Of a stretch of DNA of 64,000 nt, positions 41,508-53,300 are shown piece by piece (the stretch's first letter is position 1; every line of letters begins with the position of its first letter). The DNA is from Terana coerulea (taxonomy: Eukaryota; Basidiomycota; Agaricomycetes; Polyporales; Phanerochaetaceae). The DNA is taken from positions 620,001-684,000 of the forward strand of contig JAKOGH010000002.1 in NCBI GenBank assembly GCA_024811115.1. Reading direction: 5' to 3'. The position numbers and the translations under genes were made by a program. The notes beneath the pieces were generated by a model, which did no database searches, was not told the DNA's origin, and saw nothing but the letters and a program-made list of their open reading frames with translations.

Positions 41508-43377
41508 TCATACAACATAGACATTCTCCTTCTTTAACCTGTAATTTTCATCCAAGCTCCGGAAATATTCAACACGAGCTTGACGAGCCCGAGCTTCGTC
41601 CTATGAAGTAGTCCATGGTCCAAAGTCAGCTCTGTCAATCCGACAAGAGCGTCCAGTCCCGAGCATGAGGGACACGCACCGAGTCCTCCTCTCCAACTTT
41701 GACAGGACCAGCTCTGCCCTTTCCCTTTCCCTTCTCCTTCCCGCTCTTGGCCTTCTGCTGGGCGTTACCGGGCGGCCGTCCCCGACCGCGTTTCTTTGGC
41801 GGGCTGGGGGCGGCGGGCGCAGCCTCGGCGGCGGCTTAGTGATGACGACTTCGACTCGAGGCCGCTTGACAGAGAACTGCTTCTTCGCAGGGGGCCTTGC
41901 GTTTGCCCTTGGCAAGCGGAGAGGCTACAGAAGACGCATCGAAATCGCTGTCGCTCTCGTCCGCGTCGCTTTCATCGCGGGGTCGCGCTGGACTAAGGAT
42001 CTTGGCTGGGCTCGCCGACTTTCGCCCTCTCGCTTGCCCTGCTTTCGAGCTCTCACCGACGGCGATGTTGGAGAGATGCATGGAGTGTTTCTTAGCCGGT
42101 CGCTTGGGTAGCAGCTTCTCTAAATTTCTCGCTGCTACCAGAGGGTCCTCGTCGTCATCTGCGTCGCTCTCCTGGTCCACTTTCATCGGCCTGACGCTTC
42201 TCGGAGGTAGCATGGCACCGCGCGCCCGCTTGGCAGCAGCCAGTGGAGTTGATATAGGTGTCGGGCTCGGGAATCCGGCTTTGACCTTCTTGATAGTCGA
42301 GCTCTGCACGTGAACCGGCGTGGAGCCTGGGAATGCACGTCCTTTGCCCTTCTTCGCGGGAGAACTCAGGAGGTGCAAAGGACGCGACACGGTCAACGGT
42401 TTCGTGGGTGAGGGCGAGGACAGCGGCGACTCTGCGAGACTTCGGTCACAAGGCGTACCTTCTCGCGAAGAAAACGGAGAGGCTAGTGGTAGAATGTTGC
42501 CGACATGCTGCGGGCGTGGGGTACGTGTGGGGTCGTCTTCCTCCTCGGTAGTCTCGAGTGCAGCATCTTGTGGAGGTTCGACGTTCTCATCCTCCATTGG
42601 TTCGTAGCTGCGCTCGGTTATTCTATGCGCGTCGTGCGGCTGTGGCTCCTCAGCGTACATGTCCTCAAGGTCGTCACTGGGATGATAAGGCGTAGGTGCG
42701 CGATCGAGCTCGACAGCGATTGCCGCAGAGGTAGAAGCAACCGGCACTGCGTCAAAGGCCAGCTCTCCAAACGGCGCACGCGCTCGAGCGACCTCCTTGC
42801 CCTTGCCTTTAGGCGGCGGCAGAGGCATAGCGTAGATTCCACTTTTACGACGCACTTCGCGCTCCACCTTCAGTCGTCGTTCGAGAGCTTTGAAACCAAA
42901 TGGATCGTCAGAGGACGAGTCAACCTTCGGCCTCTCGTCTGGTATGACGACCTCTTCATTGACGTTGTCGCGCTCCTCTTCATACTGTGGTTCGGCAGGC
43001 GGACGATTCTCTGCGTCGTCATCGAACGACGATATGGAAGGCGGTGAAGAAGGCGGTAGGGGAGAAAATGACGGATCTACGGATTTCTTCGCGCTATGAA
43101 CAACGCGTGTGCGACGGACGACCGGGGTGGATTCTGGGTCTGTGGATAAGGGAGGACCTCCGGCATGCGGTCTGGTAGATGAATGAGGCGCAGGACGCCG
43201 CGAGATTTGTGGCAGCTCATCGTCCTCCTCGACGGCCTTCAAGTCAAGTGCAGGAATGCGACCAGACTTGCCAATGAGCTGCTCTTTCAACTGGGCAGTG
43301 GCCTTTGCTGACCGCTTCGACTGTGGAGTGTTTCCAGGGGTGACATCCCGCAGGACTTTGCGGTTTCGTGTCCTCAT
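41508..43377 (-). CDS. large disordered nuclear protein with AT-hook and conserved C-terminal tail
   Basis: Family not recognised. Start at 43377 (MRTRNRKVLRDVTPGNTPQS), basic then acidic, low complexity, with many SP/TP sites (PFSSREGTPCDRSLAESP, SSPSPTKPLTVSRPL) and KGKGR/KGKEV patches. This suggests a phosphorylated chromatin or cell-cycle protein. Near the C-terminus an AT-hook (KKRGRGRPPG) is followed by Lys-rich sequence and, after an intron (about 41672-41599), a conserved-looking helix DEARARQARVEYFRSLDENY ending KKENVYVV at 41508. Between 41890 and 41830 the frame changes twice, once near a run of five C and once near the GCC repeat, so about 60 nt are read in another frame. This may be two compensating indels or sequence errors. 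Confidence 0.6.
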
Positions 43378-43725
43378 GAAGATAGTGTGTGAGTGAACAG
43401 ATAGTAGTGCGAAGTGTTCAAATCGAAAGGCAGCGTTGTCGTCGTCGATTTCAGCACGGTGGCGGCCTCTCTGCACGAGTTGTCACGGTCGCCGTGATGT
43501 CAATGCTCGTTAAACGTGACAGGGCTTGGGCGTGATTGTGCACGTGAGATGGATCGGCGATCGAGATTTCAGATCACCCTCTTCAGATTTGTCAACGCCC
43601 GCTTCTCCTGCTGCAGACGGCGCTCAAACAGTCCTCGAAGCTTACGGCTTCACTCACGACTTATTCCAGCCTATGGGCTCAACTTGAAGGACTGAAACCT
43701 CAGAGAAACCCGGACTGTTATCAGT
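43378..43725. promoter_or_regulatory. divergent promoter region, AT-hook protein / KRI1
   Basis: 348 nt between divergent starts, no TATA box evident. It contains both 5' UTRs. Confidence 0.45.
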
Positions 43726-46253
43726 ATGGCGCGAGATGACATTCTTGCTTCAGACGACTCAGACACAGAGTCAATCCACGAGCTCACCATCAATGAGCAC
43801 TATGCGAAGGCGTTCGAATACAAGAAAGAACGAGAGGAGCTTCAAAAACGTACGTCTAGGGAGCTGAGAAGATGTTAAGCTAAACTGAGCATAGATTAGT
43901 GAAGGAAAAGTACGGCTCCGACGCAGAAGAAGATGATGGCGATGAAGAGGACTCAGAGGACGCTGAGTCTGAAGATGAGGATGGCGAGGAGCTCACACCT
44001 GCTGTGGACGCAGCGATTCTTCGGACGCTAGCTCGAATCAAGCGTAAAGACCCAAGCATCTATCAGTTAGACAAGGGGGTTTTCGAAGGTGCGTGCCTGT
44101 GCTAAGCAGGAATATGTCACAGTTCGCTGAGGCACAGCGTAGAGGAAGTCCAAAAACAGGCGAACGTAAGACTACTTTACGGGCTCCGAAGGACAAGGTA
44201 TGTCCTATGGCACACATTCCGCTTGCTTCGTGTCTCACAACATTAAACTTTTGACACAGTCCAAGCCGTTGACCATCAAGCAGCAAAACATCCAAGCCGC
44301 TCTCAATCCTGACTCTCGTTCTCCGTCTCCGGAACCCCTGACCCACGTCAAGGAGCAGGCCGCCCTACGGGATGAGACAATCGCGGCGTTCCACACTGCA
44401 GTGTCGGACGACGAAGACGACCTGCTTGTCCCTCGTGAGAAGACGAAGGACGAGATGGAACTTGAGGAAGAGGAGTACCAGGAGTTCCTGCAGCGCGAAG
44501 TCGGCGAGGACTTGCGCAATCTCATCACGGTCGAGGAGGGCAGCAGTGCACTTCTTCCTGAGGATGGCGCCGAAGAGACATCTGCAACGAAGAAGGTGAA
44601 GAGGGCTAAGAAGGAGAAAGCTAAAGCAAACTCAGGAAAGGGTAAGGCAGAAGAGGACCAGGAGTTTCTCATGAAGTGCGTGACCATGTTACTGTTTCTG
44701 CTACGAACTCTAACAGACGTTTCTGCTTGTAGCTACATCCTGAACCGCGGATGGCTAGACCGTTCTACGAAGCGGCTTCCGACTTACCACGAAATCACTG
44801 GCCCAAGCAAGAAAGACAAGGGCAAGGGACGTGCAGACTCGGTTATGGAGGTCGATGAGGACGTCGCAGAGGAAGTCGAATCCGACGCAGAGGCGGAGGC
44901 GGAAGGCCTTGCCGATCCTCTCGAAGACGAGGACTTTGAAGAAGTTGCGGACCGCTTCGAGACCTCGTATAACTTCCGGTTTGAGGAACCGTAAGTCAGC
45001 CCCCGCATATAATCATATGCACGCTGACGTCGTGTGTTTTATTCCACGCAGAGGAGCGGATCAGGTACCACGGTACCCTCGTAACTTGGACTCTGCGGTC
45101 CGTCGAGAAGATAGCCGTCGGAAGGATACACGAGAAAAGAAGAAAGCGCGCAAGGAAGAAGAACTGCTGCAAAAGAAAGAGGAGGTAAAAAGGCTAAAGG
45201 CCTTGAAAATGAAGGAGGTCAGGGCGAAGTTGGAGCGGATAGGCAAGGAGGGAGGCGTGACACTCGATGACACTGCTGGTACGCCTCCGTCGATCGTTCG
45301 TTGGTTCGGCTTTGTGCTCAATACCGCATATAGCCTTGCAGGAGCTTGACCTCGAAGGCGACTGGGACCCAGATGCGCACGACAAGCAGATGTCTAAGCT
45401 CTACGGCATGGACGACGACGAAGCATTCGACGAAGAGAAGCCGCACTGGGAGGACGACATAGACATCGGAGATATCATGCCAGAGGAGGGCGAGTCGTCC
45501 AAGAAAAAGAAGAAGAAGAAAAAGAAGAAAGCACAGGAGGAGGAGGAGGAAGGTGTGAACGTGGATGAGATGGATGCAGACGTTGTGAAAGAGGCGGATG
45601 ACGAGGAGTGGGACGGTACGGAAGAGATGAGAAAAAGGAAGCTGGAGGAGTACATGGACGAGATCTACGGGCTTGACTTCAACGACATGGTACGTACCGT
45701 CTCGCCGGTACTGAATGAGTTTATAACTCCCGTTATGCTATAGGTTGCCGGTATGCCCACCCGGTTCAAATATGCGAAAGTCCAGTCACAGTCCTTCGCC
45801 CTCAACCCGGTCGAAATCTTGCTCGCAACCGACGCCGAGCTGAATCAGTACATGGGCATCAAGAAGTACGCTCCGTACCGTAAAGATGGCTCGAACTGGG
45901 ACAAAGATCGTGGCACGCGATTAAAGGAGCTCAAGCAGAAGGTCCAGGAGCGTGGAGCGAAGCTTGGCGCGGGACAGGATCTAGCAACCGTACTTCCTGA
46001 CAAGCCGGCGAAGAAGAGGAAGGGCAAGAAGGAGCGTATGAAGGAGAAGGCAGCTGCAGCCGGCGGTGAAGGTGTTGACCTGGAGGCAGACGGGGACGTA
46101 GCTCTTGCGGAGGAAGAGCCAGCTCCTTCGAAGGGCATGAAGAGGAAAATCAGTGATGAAGCTCCCGCCGCAACGGAGGCCACTGCCGAGGGTCGTCGAA
46201 GAGGAAGCGAAAGCGTCATCGGAAGACTGCTGCTGCTGACACCTGAGGCCTGA
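43726..46253 (+). CDS. KRI1: ribosome biogenesis protein KRI1
   Basis: KRI1 is a nucleolar protein needed for 40S subunit maturation. Start at 43726 (MARDDILASDDSDTE), then HELTINEHYAKAFEYKKERE EL, KEKYGSDAEEDDGDEE and LARIKRKDPSIYQLDKGVF. YILNRGWLDRS, YHEITGPS, FETSYNFRFEEPG, VPRYPRNLDSAVRREDSRR and KRKKERE-like basic runs follow. The KRI1 C-terminal domain reads WEDDIDIGDIMP, KLEEYMDEIYGLDFNDMV, MPTRFKYAKVQSQSFALNPV EILLATDAELNQYMG and YAPYRKDGSNWDKDR. Seven or so introns fit. A 10-Lys tract (45500-45535) lies between acidic stretches. At 46186-46193 the frame appears to slip by one base: the as-read end is GRRRGSESVIGRLLLLTPEA, while the next frame gives a basic KRKRKRHRK end, as the family has. 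Confidence 0.88.
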
Positions 46254-47116
46254 GGACTTGCGAGGACCTTGGTCTGCTTGGTACTGCGCTTGACTCTCAT
46301 CTGTATATTCCGCTGTTGATGTTCGCTTGGTTTGTGCAATACAGAAGTTCATCCACGACCAACAAGCTCGTCTGCTCATACACCGTCATCGACCCGCGAT
46401 ACCAATCGTGTAAGATCTCAAGATCTCATGGCCCGTATACCTGCGCTATTATATTTTGGCCATGCTCATGGTCCACTGTCAGCGACAATCAAATCTGGCC
46501 GCCGTCCTTGACTCCAGTGAGCCACTCACCCACCAAGTACTCACTCAACACGTAAAGACCGTCTCTCGATTTGCTGCCTTCCGTACAACTACCTTTTACT
46601 GCCGTATAGAGAAATACTCTAGTTATGTATGATTGCCTGGAACTCTGGTTCTGCCTACCAGCTTGAGCGCGAGATCGTTCGGTATGACTTCCTGCTAAAA
46701 CTCGGAAAACTCGGTACGGAAGATGAGCAGAGTCCCTGCCGCCCTGCCGCCGGTGCGCGGGAGATGCGAGTAAAGAAGGTCGTCTGGCGGATGCCGAGAG
46801 AACCAGGTTGACGTCGACGAGTTCCGACTTCTTGTGTGAAACGGCCATCTGCTCGTCCCTGGTCTGTGCGACGTCCGACATCTCTCCCCATATAACTGCA
46901 ATGTGCTGCGCTGCCTCCTCGGTGCGATCTTCACTGGGCCCGGGAAATGCAGACACCGATCACAGCTCCTGTCCTCTGTAATCACACTCACATCGCGCCA
47001 TAACTTTTCACCTACCCCATCCCTCTCGGACCACCATGCCAGACCATCCGGATCGTCTTATAATCTCTCCCATCCCCATCCCTCCTTAGCCCCCAGGAGT
47101 GAGCGTATTGTACAAG
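46254..47116. other. intergenic region upstream of panB
   Basis: A minus-strand frame at 46489-46956 (with SDVAQTRDEQMAVSHKKSEL) has no known domain; it might be an exon of a small divergent gene. The last 100 nt is a pyrimidine-rich leader for the panB gene. Confidence 0.3.
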
Positions 47117-48164
47117 ATGTCCACGACACTCGTCTCGAACGCTTTGCGCAGGAAAATCCGCCGGGAGGTTGTGCAGGCGCGCAGATGGATGAGCGTGCGT
47201 CCGGAAGAGAAGCCTGAAAGTCGCCCAAGTACGTCGTGTGCCTTCATTTCACTAGGATTTGCGTTGATCTTCGGTACTAGTACGTAAAAAGGTCACCATC
47301 CAGCATCTGAACCAACTTCGCACCCATGGCACTCCGATTACCATGCTCACGGCTTACGATTTCCCCACTGGCCGCGCCTGCGAGACTCATCAGATCGACA
47401 TAACGCTCGTCGGCGACTCGCTCGCCCAAGTCTGTCTGGGATATGACTCTACTACGCGCCTCAGCATGGACGAGATGGTGCACCATTGTAAAGCGGTCGC
47501 CCGAGGCAGCAAGACGCCGTTCCTCGTCGCAGACATGCCTTTCGGGTCGTACCACGCAAGCGTGGAAGACACTGTGCGGAATGCGTTTCGACTCGTTCAA
47601 GAAGGCGGGGTAGAAGGTGTCAAGATCGAGGGCGGCATGGAGGTCGTCGACGTCGTCCACAAGCTCACCACCGCCGGCATACCCGTCATGGCCCACGTCG
47701 GCCTCCTGCCACAGCGGCACACTCAGTCCTCAGGGTACAAGGTGCAGGGCAAGGACGCCCGCTCAGCGGTGCACATCCTCGAAAGTGCTCTTGCGCTTGA
47801 GCAAGCGGGTGCGTTCGCCATGGTCCTCGAAGCCATCCCCCAGTCCCTCGGCCACTACATCACACGCCGCCTGCACTACACCCCCACGATCGGCATCGGC
47901 GCAGGGCCCCAGACCGACGGGCAGGTGCTCGTCTGGGACGACCTGCTGGGGACGTGGAACGGCCACAAAGCCAAGTTTGTGCGCCGCTTCGGGGACGTGC
48001 GCGCCGAGGTCGAGCGCGGCGTGACCGGCTACATCCAGGCGGTCAGGGACAGGAGCTTCCCTTCCCCCGAGCGCGAGAGCTACGACATGCCAAGCGAGGA
48101 GTGGCAGAAGTTCCTGGGTACGGTCGAACCCGGGGTCAGGATACGCGAGGCTTCCGGGGCTTAA
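47117..48164 (+). CDS. ECM31: 3-methyl-2-oxobutanoate hydroxymethyltransferase (ketopantoate hydroxymethyltransferase)
   Basis: First step of pantothenate (CoA) synthesis: transfers a hydroxymethyl group from methylene-THF to 2-oxoisovalerate. Exons 47117-47228 and 47281-48164. The N-terminus (MSTTLVSNALRRKIRREVVQ) is basic and lacks acids, as in a mitochondrial presequence. Domain motifs: KKVTIQHLNQLRTHGTPITM, LTAYDFPTGRACE, LVGDSLAQVCLGYDST, MPFGSYHASVEDTVRNAFRL, KIEGGMEVVDVV, AHVGLLPQRHTQSSGYKVQG, FAMVLEAIPQSLGHYIT and TIGIGAGPQTDGQVLVWDDL. Mg-binding Asp (GDS, VADMPF) and catalytic Glu (VLEAIP) are present. The length is typical and the gene looks intact. Confidence 0.93.
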
Positions 48165-49305
48165 TGGGGGCAGGGCGGTGGCTTGGATCTCGGATACGGT
48201 ATCTATTAGCTTTTATTTTTACTGGTGTATTGTCTCGGGGTACTTGTAAGTGCAATGGCTCCGCATTAGCTCTCGTGTTAACTTACATTGACAGTGAACG
48301 GAGTTACGCACGGAAACATATATACATGCAATACTTGAAATAATACATTGTATAGCTACACGTGGATAACGCGGTGTGAGGTCTGCTTGATGGGGACATA
48401 CAGGAGAGGTGCATTCGTCACGGTATACTCGCTATACCGGACCCAAGCCCCTCCTTGGCGTATGCGCTGTGCCACTTCCCCGAGTAGCGATGTCGGGGGC
48501 TGGGAAATGCATCGAGTACGTACTTCTCAGGACACTTCAGCAACTGTGGCTTACTGAGAAAATCCTTATAGGGCCATACTCCCTGGTAGTTCAAAGCTTC
48601 GGAAGATCCGGGCTGGCATTTCGGGACTGGGTTCTATCCACATTTGCCGCTATAAGCTGCCGTCGAGAGTGATTAGTTTGTTGTGAGAGAGGTCTCCGCG
48701 AGTGGGCATGGACCTGACTACCGAGTTCCGACAGCCCTTCGTATTGCTCGTTGCGGATGGGTTGAAGGAAGCATTCGAGTGGCGGGGGATGTCTGACGCT
48801 TGAAGCTTAGACTTTGCTGCCGGCACTGTTGCAGCACAGGCAAACCCTCGTCGTGACTCGTTGCGGTCCGGCTACCAAACAGTATGTATTGATTATCTTT
48901 CAGGCGATACGTTCTTACGTGGATTGTCATCCAGATGTTTCCGGTTCTTTTTCAGAGACTCCGCAAATCGCTTGCGACTTTCATTCTCCAGGACAAGTAT
49001 TCAATACACCGGGCGCTGGCTTTAGGTAAGTGCAGTCCTCGATATCTTCCTGACACGGCTGACCGAACTTAGACCCGTTGAGATACGTCTTGGTTATGTT
49101 GAGGCTCAGCGAGGTGAAAGAACCCCTTCCGTCGAACGAATCCAAGAAGCAAGACCTCCTACGCCTGGCGCTTATTATTGGGGCCGATTTCTCTCGACAA
49201 GGATTGGCCTTCGCGCGTATATATACGCGTAAACGCCCATTGCTGCCTTTTGTTCAACCACCTCCACCCCGATATCGCACCCGACGCACCGACCGCACGA
49301 AAGCT
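48165..49305. other. intergenic region with possible gene remnants
   Basis: A short frame at 48709-48801 (FRQPFVLLVADGLKEAFEWR) and another near 48814 (LPALLQHRQTLVVTRCGP) look protein-like but cannot be joined. A TATA-type stretch (GTATATATACGCG, about 49218-49230) precedes the next gene. Confidence 0.3.
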
Positions 49306-51021
49306 ATGACCCTCCACATGGACCCGGCATCAATGGCAATTGTGGCTAGCAATCGCCAAGCACCTGTCGAATCAACCCGAGACCAATCCGCCGACGCTCG
49401 TACTGTGGCCTTTCCCGAGAACGCGACGTTGGTGCCGGCGGTATTGAGTGTGAAGCAGGTTTTGTACTACCAAACGGCCCTCTTGGCTTTTCCTCCCAGT
49501 CCACCATGTTCTCAGTCTACCTCCGCCTTGCCTCCAACGGCCGCGGCCGCCAAAGGGAAACGGGTCAAGGCATGGGCCGCACTCCCAGTCAATATCCTAC
49601 GGTGAGCATTGTCGACCCCTTGTGTGTCTCACTCTGAGGCTGACTCACGATTAGCTACATCGCGTGGTTATACAATTGGAGCACAACGCAGCATTTTTAC
49701 GAAGGCCTCCACGACGCGTACGACCGGGACTACCGGGTGTTCAACTTGTTCTGCTACCAGACCGGGTGTAACCTCGCCCTCCTCACTGAAGTGTGTCACG
49801 GTTGGGATGTTGCTTGTAAGTCCTAACGGCTCGTTCGGCCTGTGTTGGGTAGACCCCCGGTTGTACTGAAATTCATCTGCAGTACGCGATCATGTACTGT
49901 GGCCGCAAGCATCCATTCCCTTCCTTCGCGAGCCCAAGGCAACCAACGACCCGATCGATCGCAAGTATTTCTTCCTTCAGTGCCGCCGCCACTTCCGCGG
50001 CCAGTACAGAAACTTCCGGCGGTGGGCAACCGCGATTCTCGAGGAGCTCTGGAACGTGACTCGGCCCTTTTATCCCGTCGTAGACCTCCTTCGTCAAGTA
50101 CCGGGCGCTGACGCGACAGTGCACCGCACGTGGAACGACGACGCGGGCAGATTCACTGATGTGCCTGCAGAAACTATGTGGGAGCATATAAGCTCTGCTG
50201 CAGTGGCTGACCTCGACGACGGCCTGGTGCGGAAGATCCTCTCGGGCGACTGGACCCACCCGCTCGATGTCTTCGACCCAAACCATGTTCAGAGTGCGCT
50301 GCCGCTCCTCGAAGCATCCCTTGGTCAGACAGCGGCACACACCGTCCCTGTGTTCTACCAGCACGAGCCCATGCCGCCGTTCCTGCAGACCCATTATACC
50401 ACTGCTTACTTGGACGCGTACGAACAGGCCATGTGCGACGTCTTTCAGCATCCCCTAGAGCACTTGGCGGATTGCCTGGAACATCAAGAGACGAGAGAGT
50501 CCCCTGTGTGGGTGAACACTCGGACGGTCGTCGACGCCCTCGTTTTATTGAGAAACCAGAAGAATATATTTTGGCCTCAGGAGAGCTTCAGACCGGTATT
50601 CCCTGACGCAATTGACGCACTCCCAGACAGGACCACAGAAATTCTCGAACGCGTACGCAGTCACATGTTTTCTTTCCTCGTCGTGTCTAACTTGCGGCCG
50701 TTTTGAAAGATATGGCGGAAGGCGTGCGATTACTGGAATGGCGGCTGTAACTGCCGCATCTGTTATAGACGGCTCGACATTTGCGCCATTTATGACCAGC
50801 CTTCGGCTTTCTGCGAGACGTCAAGCGATGACGCGTCAGTGGAGGACGACGCGGGTCACGACGAGCGGCCGCGTCGCAATGTGTACCCGGATCTGTTTGA
50901 GCGTCTCCCCCGTTACGACGTTGTCTCCGCAGAGGACAGGCCGACGTCTCCTTGTGGCAAGCGTGTTTTCGAGGACGCAGATGATGTAGCCCCGGTGTCC
51001 AAGCGTCAACGTGTGCAATGA
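49306..51021 (+). CDS. uncharacterised protein with C-terminal Cys cluster
   Basis: Family not recognised. Start at 49306 (MTLHMDPASMAIVASNRQAP), about 80 nt after a TATATATA box. Four exons join in phase: after ALPVNILR comes YIAWLYNWSTTQHFYEGLHD, VFNLFCYQTGCNLALLTEV, then LRDHVLWPQASIPFLREPKA, RKYFFLQCRRHFRGQYRNFR, PVVDLLRQVPGADATVHRTW, and further on HPLEHLADCLEHQETRES. An intron with donor CGC/GTACGC (about 50653) removes an in-frame stop and joins ILER to IWRKACDYWNGGCNCRICYR, a C-x6-C-x-C-x2-C cluster that could bind zinc. The end is acidic with a basic PVSKRQRVQ nuclear-type signal. Total is about 500 residues. It may be a nuclear protein; nothing firmer can be said. Confidence 0.65.
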
Positions 51022-51217
51022 AGCAGTCTCTCTCCCCGTTTCCTATCGGTTCTACCCAATTCTTTAGTCTTGATCAATGTCTGTAACCCCCGAATGTACT
51101 CAGTTTATTGCATGAAGCACATGCTGAGCAACTTGAAAATTGAAGCTCGAGCCTCGGCAGTCCAGAATCTAGACTTCTAGGTTCTAAGTTCTGAGTCTTC
51201 TGACTGCCAACTGGCGG

Positions 51218-52067
51218 TCTGGTAGTAGTACCCGTGAGTCGTCACACATGAGTCGTGACCCCGGAGCCGGGAGCCCTGGCAGTAAGGCTCCAACCATTTA
51301 CTTTAATTACTCTTTTAAACTCTTTACAACCCTTTACCTTTCCCTTTAAACTACAAAACGGCTGTAAAGAGGTGTAAACTGTTTAGTAAAGAGTATGTAA
51401 AGGGTATCGCCCCCGGGGCATGTAGTTCATTGCTGCAAGCGTCCAGACAATAACGTAGGCGTGGACTGTTGTGCAGCAACAACATGTCTGATAGTGCCGA
51501 CATCTTAGACAAGTCCAAACACACAGCACGGACTCGGACGCACTGCCATAGCGAGCGGCGGATAAGGCTCGGAGATATTGCCCCACTAGGTGCTCGAGCT
51601 CGTTCGACGCTGAACCAACAACTTCATAATGGTGCAGTGATAACGTCAGCAGTGATAGTTGCTGCCAATAATTGATAGGAGGCTACTCAGACACTCCTGA
51701 CACGGCTCATTGCTGAACAATTTCTGAGTCCTGCTCTTGGATTCAGCCCGGCCGCCGGCTCAAGCAAAAATGTTCTGCTTTGACATCGACAAAACCTCCT
51801 TCTCATTAAACCACACCGGAACTGCGGTAGTTGAAAATCTGAACATTTATTTGTGGCTTTGTGGGCAACTAACAATACATTCTGCAGACCTGGACTTGGT
51901 GTGGACGCTGGAAACACTTTATAAAGTAGTCTTTACTCTTTATAAACTGTTTACTACCTTTTATTTACTCTTTACTTTTTAACTACAAATATTTTGTAAA
52001 GGTAAAGTAAAGGGTTGGAGCCTTACCTGGCAGGCTGGATTTTAGAGTCTGGAGTATAAACCAGACC
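51218..52067. mobile_element. MITE-like element with long inverted ends
   Basis: The left end (GGTCTGGTAGTAGTACC .. CTGGCAGTAAGGCTCCAACC at about 51218-51302) is repeated inverted on the right (about 51985-52067: GGTTGGAGCCTTACCTGGCAG .. ACCAGACC). Inside each end are AT-rich arrays of TTTACTCTTTAC/GTAAAGAGTA type. The core (51430-51920) has no coding capacity for a transposase, so it is non-autonomous. The right end stops about 3 nt from the tRNA terminator. A target-site duplication could not be identified. Confidence 0.6.
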
Positions 52068-52069
52068 AC

Positions 52070-52076
52070 AAAAAAA
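52070..52076 (-). terminator. RNA polymerase III terminator of the tRNA gene
   Basis: A run of seven T on the minus strand, 17 nt after the tRNA 3' end. Confidence 0.7.
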
Positions 52077-52093
52077 CCGACTGACCACGATTT

Positions 52094-52174
52094 TGCCCAT
52101 TGGCTGGATTGAACAACCGACCTCACCATGTATTAGGATACGAGTGGCGCGCTCTACCACTGAGCTAAACGGGC
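52094..52174 (-). tRNA. tRNA-Thr (anticodon CGU) with a short intron
   Basis: Read on the minus strand: acceptor GCCCGTT pairs with AATGGGC; D arm TAGCTCAGTGGTAGAGC (A box); anticodon stem CGCCA/TGGTG; anticodon loop begins CT-CGT-A, followed by about nine extra nucleotides (an intron at the usual 37/38 position); T arm GGTTG-TTCAATC-CAGCC (B box GTTCAATCC); discriminator A. The T-run terminator follows. CGU decodes ACG (Thr). The anticodon call depends on where the intron is placed. Confidence 0.85.
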
Positions 52175-53300
52175 ATAGTTGTACAACGGCTTGTATCATT
52201 ATAAACAGTGCAACAACATCGCCTGCATCAGTTGTCCATGGCGTGTTTGAGTCACACTGTGTGCTGTTTCAAATTCTCAGTAGTGCGCCTGAACCGCATT
52301 AGAGCTTAGATCATCTACCTCAACTTGACATCACTGCGAAAACCACGGTCTGGAGTCATAGCCGGGTTTCAAATTGTTTTACTGTAGCTGACAACTTCGT
52401 TCGCCGTTGTCTTTCGATCACGGTCACAGCGTAAGTTTGCCCAGGCAGAGCTACACAAGTGCATAGCTTTCAAGTTTGCCAGTGCATTCAGAGCTAGCGA
52501 ATTGGCTGTCAGTTGTTCTTGTCATGATCAGTCGGCAGTTATGAAGTGAATTAACGCTATAGCAACGGCAATCGCGAAGTATGGGTGTGGTAAGTACTAC
52601 GCAGTTTTACACTTTCCGGATACAAGGTCGTCAGCTCACAGATCACGGTTATATAGTGCATGTGTGGTAGCCGCCAATGCGAGCATCATACCATAACGAC
52701 GCACTGCTTTGGAACAGCAGCCACGTCGACCCGCGTTGCTCGACGGTGCATGCTGTTTCGCCCAGCTTAGAGGTACGTGTTGCTGGAGTTCATAAGATGG
52801 AGGTCGGCTAAACAGTGGGCAAGCTTCAGTCACCGCCGACTCGAACTGCAGCCTCCGTACGAGCCCAAGACGAAGCTCGCTAGCGTCTTGGATTTGTTTC
52901 CGGGTTGTTATTAAAATACTCATAATAATTCTCTGGATGGTCGGTAGCCGGCGCTTCAGCGTGCAAGCGGTATGCAATGGGCATGTCTGTGAAGCATTTC
53001 GACATAAATTGTCTCGCGAATCACTCGTATGTGGCACTTACTTCATTATCCCCTCTAGTGGACCGCATGGTTATCCACTCAACGAGATTCATCCATTGGC
53101 TAAGTAACATTTCACCTTGAACGGCTCGGCACCTTGGACACATTCCTGACCTTTTGTGCGGTTGGAAGGACGTGGGAGGCTCTCTTGTTTCTCGGCAGTT
53201 GTGCACGCTACGCTTGTAGGGTATACTCAACGGACATTGAGTCAGTATCTGAAAGCAAGTTATCATACTGCATACCACTCCGGGTAAGTCGAACAGCTGG
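52175..53300. other. intergenic region, nothing recognised
   Basis: A 133-codon minus-strand frame (52636-53037) has no motif. No second tRNA or repeat was found. Confidence 0.35.

Noticed and set aside
45500..45535. Poly-Lys codon repeat as a simple-sequence artefact
   Set aside because: The AAG/AAA run is in frame inside KRI1, where Lys tracts are normal for the family.
52780..52880. Possible second tRNA (B-box-like TTCGAGTC on the minus strand)
   Set aside because: No A box and no pairing acceptor or T stem could be formed.
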